A stretch of DNA of 7,332 nucleotides from Actinomycetes bacterium (GTDB lineage: Bacteria > Actinomycetota > Actinomycetes > Actinomycetales > Demequinaceae): NCBI GenBank assembly GCA_023442845.1, contig JAEZXC010000122.1, forward strand, positions 1 to 7,332. Reading direction: 5' to 3'. Positions 1 to 7,053 of this stretch are shown one piece after another. How positions within the stretch are numbered: position 1 is the stretch's first letter; each line of letters begins with the position of its first letter. The notes beneath the pieces are model-generated. The model saw nothing but the letters and a program-made list of their open reading frames with translations, had not been told where the DNA came from and did no database searches. Both the position numbers and the translations under genes were made by a program.

Positions 1-1784
1 GTCTCTTGCGATCCCGCGTTCTCGAGAACGAGCGTGCCCCACTTGGAAGTGGCGATACGCGGCTCCGAATCCTTGATGATCGGGTTGGAATCGTTGCCGA
101 GCGCCATGATGACGAGGTCCGCCTCGATGGTCTCGGACTGACCCGTGCTGATGGGCTTGCGGCGGCCCGACGCGTCGGGCTCGCCCAACTCCATGAGATC
201 TACGACCGCAGCCTTGACGAAGCCGTCCTCGCCTCCGACGAACTCGGTGGGGGAGGCGAGTTGCTTGAGAGCGACACCTTCCTCAAGTGCGTGGTGGAGT
301 TCCTCGACACGGGCGGGCATCTCTTCGCGAGAGCGGCGGTACACGATGGTGACGTTGCCGCCAAGCCGACGCGAGGTGCGCGCCGCGTCCATCGCGGTGT
401 TACCTCCGCCGATGATGAGGACGCGCTTGCCTTTGACCTCGGGAAGCGGGGTCTCAAACTCCTCCCGGAGGCCCTGCATGAGGTTGACGCGGGTGAGGAA
501 CTCGTTCGCCGACATCACGTTGAGGAGGTGCTCGCCCGGCACATTCATGAATCGTGGCAGGCCTGCACCGGTGCCCACGAAGACCTTCCAGAAGCCAGCG
601 TCGCGCAGGTCCTGCAACGTGGACGTCTTGCCGACAACAAAGTTGAGAACGAACTTGCCGCCAAGGAGGCGGATCTTCTCAACGACGTCGTCGATGAGGT
701 TGTTGGGAAGGCGGAACTCGGGAATGCCGTAGCGGAGCACACCGCCGAGCTCGTGGAATGCCTCAAACACAGTGACGGGGTAGCCCTCGGCGGCCAGCAA
801 GTAAGCGTTGATGAGACCCGCGGGACCCGATCCGACGATCGCAACAGGCGGCTTCGTGCCCTGCGTCCACGGGTCAACCACGCCAGCAAAGCGTTCCTGG
901 TTCGCATTCGGGTAACGGAGCTTCTCGCGCTGCGGCAGGAAGAACTCGATCTGACCAATGGACATCGGCGTCTTAAGGAGGCACGAACCCTGGCACTGCA
1001 GTTCCTGCGGGCAAACGCGACCCGTCACGTCGGGCAGAGGGTTCATGCTCTGGATCAGTTCCAGCGCCCCACGGAAGTCGCCGCGACCGATGTAGTCGAG
1101 CATCTCGGGGATGTGGATACGCACCGGGCAGCCGCCCACGCGCTCGTCCACCTTGCCGGTGTGCGACCCAACCTCGCAGGGACGTTCCTCGCACTGCTTG
1201 TCACGCAGCACCTCAAGCCACACGAGCAGGTCGACCTCACGTGGCGTGTAGCCGAGAGCGGTGTACCCGAGGTAACCCTGGTTGACGAGTTCGAAGTCCT
1301 CTGCACGATCCTCCGGCTCACGCACGTACGGCGGAATCGCCACGTGCGCGGGCCAGATTGCAGAGAAACCCTTGAGCATCGGGTAACGGTCCGACAGCAC
1401 GCGGTCGACGCCGCGAATGAAGGAGCGCTTCTTGCCGACGGGCAGGTTCCAAATGAAGCGCATCATCAGCGTTGAGGCGTCATTATCTTGCTCGAGAATG
1501 CTCCACAGCTGGCGCATGAAGTCATCGGACAGCTCCGGCTGCTGGAACTCCCAGGCAGCCGCCGCGATGCCTTCCTCGATGAACATGTCGCGGAATGCGT
1601 TGGGGTCCTGCACCAAGCGGCGCTTCAGCAGTTCGAGTTGTGCCTTAAAGGTCTCCACACCAGCCGACGCTTCGAGGCCCTCGACCTCGCTGAGCGTCGT
1701 CTCGAGCGCCTGTTGCGCGTCGAGATATCGGCGCACCTCGTCGCTGGTGGGGGCGCTCACCGGCGTCTCATCGACGGTACTCAT
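1..1784 (-). CDS. NADPH-dependent glutamate synthase small subunit/NfnB-like FAD and Fe-S oxidoreductase, 3' end outside window
   Basis: 594 codons are visible and the frame is still open at the window edge. Residues 1-190 are a mostly helical, charged region I do not recognise. Residues 194-285 form the Fer4_20-type Fe-S domain of GltD, NfnB and dihydropyrimidine dehydrogenase: C198, C203, C219, then GRVCP with C258, C264, C268, and E280. The FAD Rossmann motif GSGPAG lies at 318-323, followed by GGVLRYGIPEFRLP (347-360). The NADPH motif GGGNTAMD is at 459-466, with YRRSREEMPA (482-491), whose arginines suit NADPH rather than NADH. ALGNDSNP (561-568) precedes the missing C-terminal FAD segment. 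Members of this family pass electrons between NADPH and an Fe-S partner. Glutamate synthase itself is unlikely because the neighbour is PFOR, not the large GltB subunit. The start overlaps the PFOR stop as ATGA and has a good Shine-Dalgarno, so the two are probably co-translated and functionally paired. D195 sits where family members have the first cluster cysteine, and about 11 residues are inserted between C203 and C219. Confidence 0.9.
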   Translation of the reverse strand, partial: MSTVDETPVSAPTSDEVRRYLDAQQALETTLSEVEGLEASAGVETFKAQLELLKRRLVQDPNAFRDMFIEEGIAAAAWEFQQPELSDDFMRQLWSILEQDNDASTLMMRFIWNLPVGKKRSFIRGVDRVLSDRYPMLKGFSAIWPAHVAIPPYVREPEDRAEDFELVNQGYLGYTALGYTPREVDLLVWLEVLRDKQCEERPCEVGSHTGKVDERVGGCPVRIHIPEMLDYIGRGDFRGALELIQSMNPLPDVTGRVCPQELQCQGSCLLKTPMSIGQIEFFLPQREKLRYPNANQERFAGVVDPWTQGTKPPVAIVGSGPAGLINAYLLAAEGYPVTVFEAFHELGGVLRYGIPEFRLPNNLIDDVVEKIRLLGGKFVLNFVVGKTSTLQDLRDAGFWKVFVGTGAGLPRFMNVPGEHLLNVMSANEFLTRVNLMQGLREEFETPLPEVKGKRVLIIGGGNTAMDAARTSRRLGGNVTIVYRRSREEMPARVEELHHALEEGVALKQLASPTEFVGGEDGFVKAAVVDLMELGEPDASGRRKPISTGQSETIEADLVIMALGNDSNPIIKDSEPRIATSKWGTLVLENAGSQE

Positions 1785-2005
1785 TTGATGATCTCCGCAT
1801 CGCACGAGGCCTTGACCCGGTCGATCCGCTTGAGGATCTCCGGCGTGATCTGGACCTTCTCGGCAGCTCCTGGGACCATGCCGGCCACAACCCGCGCCTC
1901 GCCGTCGATGATGACGGTCTTCTTTTCGAAGAACTGCGGCAATTCGTTGTAACACGTGGCGCAGTCGTTGCACTTCGCTTCGTCCGCCGGGTCCAAATAG
2001 ACCGG
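1781..2005 (-). other. Tethered single-[4Fe-4S] ferredoxin-like module at the PFOR C-terminus
   Basis: Residues 1595-1668 of the PFOR contain KCNDCATC (C1606, C1609, C1612) and a last cysteine C1662 in KASCDAEI. The spacing C-x2-C-x2-C-(49)-C, with a hydrophobic and acidic body between, is that of small monocluster ferredoxins, in which the final Cys is usually followed by Pro; here it is Asp. An Ala/Pro/Ser/Thr-rich linker (about 1551-1594) joins it to a helical region (about 1490-1550), so it can probably swing. It could serve as a built-in electron acceptor. The fourth ligand is the less certain part. Confidence 0.7.
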
Positions 2006-5000
2006 TCCGGCTGATCCTGCCGCAACGTCAGCACATGACGCCGACGCTGTGGCGGGGGCCGACGCCGACGTGGGGGTAAGTGCCAGGGCCGGCCGCGGTG
2101 CGGCGGGGGCCTTGCTTGACGTCGCCAGTGCGGACATTGCGCGTGCAATCTCGTCGATTGAGGTCTCGCGCAACTGGAGGACCTCTTCGTAGCGCGCCGT
2201 GAGGTCATCGATCTCCGCGCGGTGCGCGGCGCTCAGACGATCCTCGGTCTGGCCAGCGAGGTACTGGAGGGTCTGCCAGAAGCGCTGACGCTCTTCCACA
2301 AGGTCGACGATCGCCGACGAGCACTCCACCTTGATGAGTCGCTTGTCCGCATCTGTCGCGTACACGAAGGCCACGCGATCTGCACGCTCAGCGGCGGGCA
2401 GCTCCACGTACTCCGCGATGGGCAGAGCGGTTGCCGCCTTCTCGGCTGAGAGCTTGCGGAACTGCTTCTTGAAACGCACCTCACCGAGCGCAAACTCGGC
2501 CGGCGTGAGAGGCGTCGTCATCAACTCGAGCTGTCCAGCGTCGTTGATGAACTCAAGAGTGGACGTTGCCCACTTCTTGTCGACGTCGGGGTTGCCCTCG
2601 ACGCTGAAGCGCTCGCGCAGCGTGGTGCCGCCGCGCGGGTCGTGCACAAACAGCGGGCTCATGCGGCTTTCGACGGCGAGGCGTGACCGAGCGTTCGACA
2701 GGTCCTCGGCAATGCCGTTCTCGGTTCCACACGGGGTGTAGATGTCGAGTACGGATGCTCCCTCTTGGTATGCGAGGGCCTTCATTGCCGTGGTGAGGAA
2801 GTGGCCCTGCATGGCCGTCGATGTCGCGCTCGCGAACACACCTGGGTGGAAGGACGCGAGGAGAACGAGGTCCTTGCGGCCCTCCTGCTTGCCGTCGTGT
2901 GCCTTGCCGAAGCGGGCGAGGTCGGCGTCTTGGCCGATGTAGCTCGCCGTCGATGCTTGTCCACCGGTGTTCGAGTATGCGCCGGTGTTGAGCACGAGCA
3001 TCGTGACGGGGGTGCCGGAAGCGAGTACGCGTGACATCGCACCAAAGCCGATGTCGTAGCTCGCGCCGTCACCACCGATCGTCAGCACGTTCGGCATGAG
3101 GCGGAGCTCATCCGCGGTGAGGTCGCGCCATGTGAGGGTGCTGAGCCGCTTGTCGTGCTCGGCGGGCTCGTATGCGTCCTCGAGTTCGAGGCGCGCCTTG
3201 CGAAGTGCCTTCACCTCCACAATCTGCTGAGCCGAAAGTCCCTCGTAAATGCCTGCCGCGAGCGGCTGAGCATCTTGGAAGAGGCTGTTGACCCAGGGGT
3301 CGAGGTACGGCGTGAACGGCATCGTCGAGGCGTACACCGACGAGCATCCGGTGGCGTTCGCGACCACGGTCGGCGAAGGTCCGCCACCCGTCGGGCCGGA
3401 CTCGGTGAGGTAAAGAGCGCGGTCAAGATCGGCAAGCACGCCGTCGATGCGCGCCACCCGGTCTGCCTGGGTCGCGTCGAGCGAGTCTCGCTTGGCGGTC
3501 AGCTTCGCGATGAGGTCTTCGAGTTCCGCAATGTGAGAGCGGCGACGCTCCTCACCAACCGCGCGGCTCATTGACGTGACAAGGCGAATCGCCGTCACCT
3601 CACCACAACCGCGGCATGCACCGTGACCACCCGTCGTGGCGTAGTACGCAGTGCGGTCAAGCAGCATGCGCTTGATGTCACCGTCGAGTTCGGTGGAGCC
3701 CTCGAAGAAGCGCTTGGGCGTTGCCTCCAACGTGGTCATCGTCTCAAAGCGCCGTTCGAGTTCGGCGAGCACGTCCGCGTCTTGGTCAACGGCAGTGAGC
3801 GCACCAGCGCCACATACGTCGACGCACTGGAGACAGCCGGTGCACTTCCACGGGTCAACGACCGCCGAGAACAGGCCGCCCGATCCGGGCTGCTCCTTCT
3901 CCATCGAGTCGAAGAACGGACGGGTGCGAGCCACCGGGAAGGTGGCAAGGTGCGCGACCATCGAGTCGAAGGCCGCCCGCATCGTCACGTCAGCGTCGGC
4001 GTCAACCGCACCTGCAGCGTCGGCCACGATGTCTGCGAAGGCGCGCGGCGACTTGTCCTGGCGGTACGCCTCACGCACGGCCTCTGCCAAGGGGTAGACC
4101 TTGGAGCGGAGGGCGTCACGCTGAGCGTCCGTTCCGGCGGCGGCTGCGATGCCAGCGAGCAGGAGGTCGTGGATCTCGTGCACCGTGTTCGGAATGGCGA
4201 CGTCGGGGCACACCATTGCGCAGTCGAGGCAGCCGGTGCAGGCAGCCGGATCGAAAATCGGTGCCGTACGGCGGAACAGGCCCTTGTCTTTCGCGGCACC
4301 GGTACCGACTGGCATGAACATGCCGACGCCGGGCAGGACGGGAGTTTCGCCGATCGTTCCCTCGCGGAACGGGCGGGCAATGAGATCCTCGTAGTATCCG
4401 GGGTCGAAAAGGTTGGTAGCGCGAGGTTCTGCGGCGGTGGGGCACATCGACGCGGACAGCGTGGACACATGTGCCGTGGGGGCCGACTTCTCCTTGTCGA
4501 TTTCGACAAACGCAGGAGCGTTGTAGTCAACCGGCGTTGTCGCCTCGATGCCGTCGCGGATCACGGCCATGTTGCCCTCGACAACGGCCTCGCCCTTACC
4601 GCCAAACTTCTTGACGATTTGCGCGCGCACCTTCTCGAGGATGACGTCGCGCGATGCGCCGGAGGCGACACGGTCAACGTGACCGGCCACCGCTCCGATG
4701 AACGCGATACCCATCATGCGGGTCTCAAGTTCGGGCGTGGGGGCGTGCTTGCGCGCGACGGTGAACGCGTCGACGACGAGGAAGCGGATCTTCTTGTCGC
4801 GGATTGTGCGCCGCGCATAGGTAGGCAGCGCACGCCACACGTCTTCGGATGCGAGGTCTGACTGGAGGATGAACGTGCCGCCGTCAACAAGGCCCTTGAG
4901 CGGGTTCGTGTGAACGAACGCCTGGTGGTCGGGGGAAATGACGACCTCGACGTCCTCAAGTTCCGCGTTGGTGAAGAGCACGGGCTCGGGGCTCAAGGTG

Positions 5001-6787
5001 ATGTAGTAATTCGTGGCCGCACCGCTCTTTTCCGAGCCGTACTTTGGTGCGGACTTCGAGTGCATGCCGAGGACACCGGCGAGGATGTCGGTGAGCAACT
5101 TGCCGGTGGCGACCGTGCCGTAACCGCCGACCGAGTGGAAGCGAATGCGCATCGCGGATTCGGGCAGGAGGCCTGCGGGGTTGGGCTCGGTCTCGAGCGC
5201 CATCGCCTCGGTCTCCGGGTATGCGGCACGCAGCCTGTCCTCGAGCGCTGCGAGCGACGGCACGGAGTCGGTTCCAAAGAACTGTGAGCCGAGGTAGACA
5301 AGGGGCGTGGTCTTGCCCGCCGCCATGTGCTTGAACGCGGCAATGATGTGGCGCGGCTGCACATCGTGACCGCCAAGGCCGAAGATTGCCGTGGTCAACG
5401 TGGGGGCGGTGGCGAGTGCGGGGATCCCGTCGTACTGCGGGGTGTCGGCATTGGCGCGCGCCTTGAAAAGTGCGCCCGTGACAAAGCGGGTCAGTGCCGT
5501 CTCGTCTGAGCGCTCGAGCACGGTGACGGCCTTGGCATTGCCAAGGGCCGCGATGAGCTCGGCCTCGGGGAACGGCTGCAGTGCCTTGATGGAGACGACG
5601 CCCACCTTGATGCCCTGCGCCCGCAGGTACGGGAGAACCGCGCGAACGTCGTCGGTGATGGATCCGAGGCCCACCATGATGTAGTCCGCGTCCTCGCAGT
5701 CGTAGGCCATGACGGGCGAGTACTCGCGGCCCGTGAGCTCGGCGTATTCGGTCATCGCCTGGCGCATGAGTGCCGGAACTGCGCTGACAAAGTGCGTGCG
5801 GTGGTCAACCGCGCCGGCCTGGAAGTCGGGCTGGTTCTGAACGGTGCCGGTAACGCCCGGGTTGTGCGGGTCGACAAGGGCAGGCACCAACTGACGAGTG
5901 CCCTTCTGCCAGGCGTTGACCCACTGGCGACGCCATTGCGCGTGCAATTGCGCGGGAACCCACGCAAGCGTCTGCTCGATGAGGGAACCTTCGTTGTCAG
6001 CCTCAACAGCGTCGGCGTTGGCCTCAAGGTGCGCCCGCAGCGCGGTCGCTGCCTGCTCGCTGAACGCCGCAGACTGACGCGTGATGTACTCGCCGAGTTG
6101 GAAGACGCGGCCTTTTGCACCGTAGAGCATGTCCTGCGCCACCGTGGGGCAAGGGATGCGGCTCGCAGGATCGCCCAGGTATTCGCGCAGCAGGTTTGCC
6201 TCCGGCAGCACGGCCTCGCTCATCACGTGGCTTGTCGCGAAGCCGTCCATCGCGTTGGCAACAGGAATGAGTGACAGCGCCGACGTCCGGTACGCGATCG
6301 CCGCAAGGTCGGCCGCCTCTTGGGGGTTCGAGCCAAACAGAATCGTGTAACCGGCGGGAAGCAGTGCGTAGACGTCGTCGTGACCCGCCATCACGTTGAG
6401 TGAGTGCTTGGAAACGACGCGAGCCGCGACTTGCAGCACAAAGCCGCCGATCTTCTTGCCCACGGTGACGTAGTGGGATTCCATCGCATACAGGATGCCT
6501 TGGCTCGAGGACGCATTGGAGACGTAGGAGCCGCCGGTCAACGAGGCGCCGAGAGCACCACTTTGAGCGGAGTGCTCGCCTTCGGTCTCAACGAAGAAGG
6601 GATGCTTGCCCCACACATTGAGGCCGCCTTCTGCGCGATACGCCTCAAAGATCTCAGCGATCTCGGTGGAAGGGGTGATGGGATAGCCGATCACGCCCCC
6701 GCACACTTGGCTCATGACGTGGGCAACTGCTCCGTTGCCGTTGATAACGGTCGGAATGCCGGGGTAGGTGGGCTTGTGAGCACTCAT
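1781..6787 (-). CDS. nifJ: Giant pyruvate:ferredoxin (flavodoxin) oxidoreductase with C-terminal tethered ferredoxin module
   Basis: The protein should oxidatively decarboxylate pyruvate (or a close 2-oxoacid) with CoA to acetyl-CoA and CO2, using thiamine diphosphate and Fe-S clusters in the cytoplasm. Domains in order: POR N-terminal domain (about 15-245) with YPITPST (T38), E69 and VAAR (R123), matching the known substrate and cofactor residues Thr31, Glu64 and Arg114 of the Desulfovibrio africanus enzyme; domain II (about 355-490); gamma domain (about 545-740); ferredoxin domain with C850/C853/C856/C860 and C982/C985/C988/C992; TPP domain with CRGCGE (C1058, C1061, E1063), C1148, GDG (1239-1241), YSNTGGQ (1271-1277) and YTPC (C1353). 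C1058, C1061, C1148 and C1353 should hold the proximal cluster. A tail with C1606, C1609, C1612 and C1662 follows an Ala/Pro/Ser-rich linker (about 1551-1594). Length is 1668 aa against the usual 1170-1200. The start at 6787 is chosen because homology begins just after it; the frame stays open to an ATG at 6982, but those 65 residues look non-family. The Shine-Dalgarno there is weak (AGG, 7-base spacer). Substrate could be another 2-oxoacid; the family call is secure. Confidence 0.95.
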   Translation of the reverse strand: MSAHKPTYPGIPTVINGNGAVAHVMSQVCGGVIGYPITPSTEIAEIFEAYRAEGGLNVWGKHPFFVETEGEHSAQSGALGASLTGGSYVSNASSSQGILYAMESHYVTVGKKIGGFVLQVAARVVSKHSLNVMAGHDDVYALLPAGYTILFGSNPQEAADLAAIAYRTSALSLIPVANAMDGFATSHVMSEAVLPEANLLREYLGDPASRIPCPTVAQDMLYGAKGRVFQLGEYITRQSAAFSEQAATALRAHLEANADAVEADNEGSLIEQTLAWVPAQLHAQWRRQWVNAWQKGTRQLVPALVDPHNPGVTGTVQNQPDFQAGAVDHRTHFVSAVPALMRQAMTEYAELTGREYSPVMAYDCEDADYIMVGLGSITDDVRAVLPYLRAQGIKVGVVSIKALQPFPEAELIAALGNAKAVTVLERSDETALTRFVTGALFKARANADTPQYDGIPALATAPTLTTAIFGLGGHDVQPRHIIAAFKHMAAGKTTPLVYLGSQFFGTDSVPSLAALEDRLRAAYPETEAMALETEPNPAGLLPESAMRIRFHSVGGYGTVATGKLLTDILAGVLGMHSKSAPKYGSEKSGAATNYYITLSPEPVLFTNAELEDVEVVISPDHQAFVHTNPLKGLVDGGTFILQSDLASEDVWRALPTYARRTIRDKKIRFLVVDAFTVARKHAPTPELETRMMGIAFIGAVAGHVDRVASGASRDVILEKVRAQIVKKFGGKGEAVVEGNMAVIRDGIEATTPVDYNAPAFVEIDKEKSAPTAHVSTLSASMCPTAAEPRATNLFDPGYYEDLIARPFREGTIGETPVLPGVGMFMPVGTGAAKDKGLFRRTAPIFDPAACTGCLDCAMVCPDVAIPNTVHEIHDLLLAGIAAAAGTDAQRDALRSKVYPLAEAVREAYRQDKSPRAFADIVADAAGAVDADADVTMRAAFDSMVAHLATFPVARTRPFFDSMEKEQPGSGGLFSAVVDPWKCTGCLQCVDVCGAGALTAVDQDADVLAELERRFETMTTLEATPKRFFEGSTELDGDIKRMLLDRTAYYATTGGHGACRGCGEVTAIRLVTSMSRAVGEERRRSHIAELEDLIAKLTAKRDSLDATQADRVARIDGVLADLDRALYLTESGPTGGGPSPTVVANATGCSSVYASTMPFTPYLDPWVNSLFQDAQPLAAGIYEGLSAQQIVEVKALRKARLELEDAYEPAEHDKRLSTLTWRDLTADELRLMPNVLTIGGDGASYDIGFGAMSRVLASGTPVTMLVLNTGAYSNTGGQASTASYIGQDADLARFGKAHDGKQEGRKDLVLLASFHPGVFASATSTAMQGHFLTTAMKALAYQEGASVLDIYTPCGTENGIAEDLSNARSRLAVESRMSPLFVHDPRGGTTLRERFSVEGNPDVDKKWATSTLEFINDAGQLELMTTPLTPAEFALGEVRFKKQFRKLSAEKAATALPIAEYVELPAAERADRVAFVYATDADKRLIKVECSSAIVDLVEERQRFWQTLQYLAGQTEDRLSAAHRAEIDDLTARYEEVLQLRETSIDEIARAMSALATSSKAPAAPRPALALTPTSASAPATASASCADVAAGSAGPVYLDPADEAKCNDCATCYNELPQFFEKKTVIIDGEARVVAGMVPGAAEKVQITPEILKRIDRVKASCDAEIIK
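1793..1796 (-). promoter_or_regulatory. Shine-Dalgarno GGAG for the NfnB-like gene
   Basis: GGAG lies within the last PFOR codons, 8 bases before the ATG at 1784. Together with the ATGA stop/start overlap (1781-1784) it fixes the downstream start and implies translational coupling of the two genes. Confidence 0.75.
3404..3559 (-). other. Predicted coiled-coil insertion inside the PFOR TPP domain
   Basis: Residues 1077-1128 are rich in Glu, Arg, Lys, Leu and Ala with a heptad-like pattern (HIAELEDLIAKLTAKRDSL). They lie between two proximal-cluster ligands, C1061 and C1148. These are 87 residues apart here, against about 25 in the D. africanus enzyme (C815 to C840). It is probably an inserted helical hairpin that leaves the fold intact. 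Confidence 0.6.
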
Positions 6788-6908
6788 TGCGACGCCTGTT
6801 CGATCCGCTAGCACGATGCGAACGATGGCAGACCGCTCGGAGAGCCGGGATATGGTGTTGGGTCGCGTCATGTGGCGCCCCGTCACCACGATCCGTGGGT
6901 GCTTCTTT

Positions 6909-6934
6909 GCGTTCCACACGTCCGCGTTGAACGC
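6909..6934. promoter_or_regulatory. Inverted repeat GCGTTC-N14-GAACGC, possible operator upstream of the PFOR gene
   Basis: The arms GCGTTC (6909-6914) and GAACGC (6929-6934) are perfect inverted copies. A nested 11-bp palindrome GCGTTGAACGC lies at 6924-6934. The element is about 120 bp before the chosen PFOR start. A -10-like TAGCCT (6939-6944, minus strand) lies just upstream, but no convincing -35 was found. Size and symmetry suit a dimeric repressor site. If the PFOR start were really at 6982, this stretch would be coding and the idea would fail. Confidence 0.3.
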
Positions 6935-6988
6935 TTTCAGGCTAGGTCTGAACTGTCGAGAAAAGTGCGCCGTTGGTCCCACGACTCA

Positions 6989-7017
6989 GGTCCCGTAAGG
7001 CGCCGCCTTGGGTGACC
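6989..7017 (-). terminator. Interrupted GC-rich hairpin after the desaturase gene
   Basis: An 11-bp stem with two 2-nt bulges starts 37 bases after the desaturase stop: GGT/ACC, CCC/GGG and AAGGC/GCCTT around a 3-nt loop (7002-7004). No T-run follows on the minus strand, so it is not a classical intrinsic terminator. U-poor hairpins of this kind are proposed as terminators in high-GC actinobacteria. It could instead be an mRNA-end stabiliser or a leader structure. Confidence 0.4.
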
Positions 7018-7053
7018 TATGAGGCGATTAAATGCCTGGTAGAAGGCTAAGTA

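Noticed and set aside
6..1475. 489-codon plus-strand open frame
   Set aside because: It is antisense to the NfnB-like gene, whose frame shows clear FAD, NADPH and Fe-S motifs. The plus-strand translation has low-complexity Arg/Val/Glu/Leu composition and no motif; long antisense frames are expected in GC-rich DNA.
1..1784. Calling the flavoprotein true glutamate synthase small subunit (gltD)
   Set aside because: No GltB large subunit is nearby. It is coupled to PFOR, and the C-x5-C-x3-C spacing after GRV is of NfnB/sulfide-dehydrogenase type rather than the shorter C-x3-C-x3-C typical of GltD.
3623..4861. 412-codon plus-strand open frame
   Set aside because: It is antisense to the PFOR gamma and ferredoxin domains, with no recognisable motif, and is explained by GC-rich third positions.
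6939..6968. Sigma70-type promoter for the PFOR gene around TAGCCT
   Set aside because: The -10-like hexamer fits TANNNT, but 16-18 bases upstream only ACTTTT, CACTTT or GCACTT is present, which is no real -35; kept only as context for the inverted repeat.
6788..6982. Upstream extension of the PFOR frame by 65 codons (ATG at 6982, another at 6871)
   Set aside because: The residues are basic and unlike PFOR N-termini, no good ribosome binding site was seen, and family similarity begins right after the ATG at 6787. Not fully excluded.
7034..7047. Small hairpin GCCT/AGGC just after the desaturase stop, followed by ATTTAAT
   Set aside because: A 4-bp stem with a 6-nt loop is too weak to call a terminator; the longer hairpin at 6989-7017 is better.
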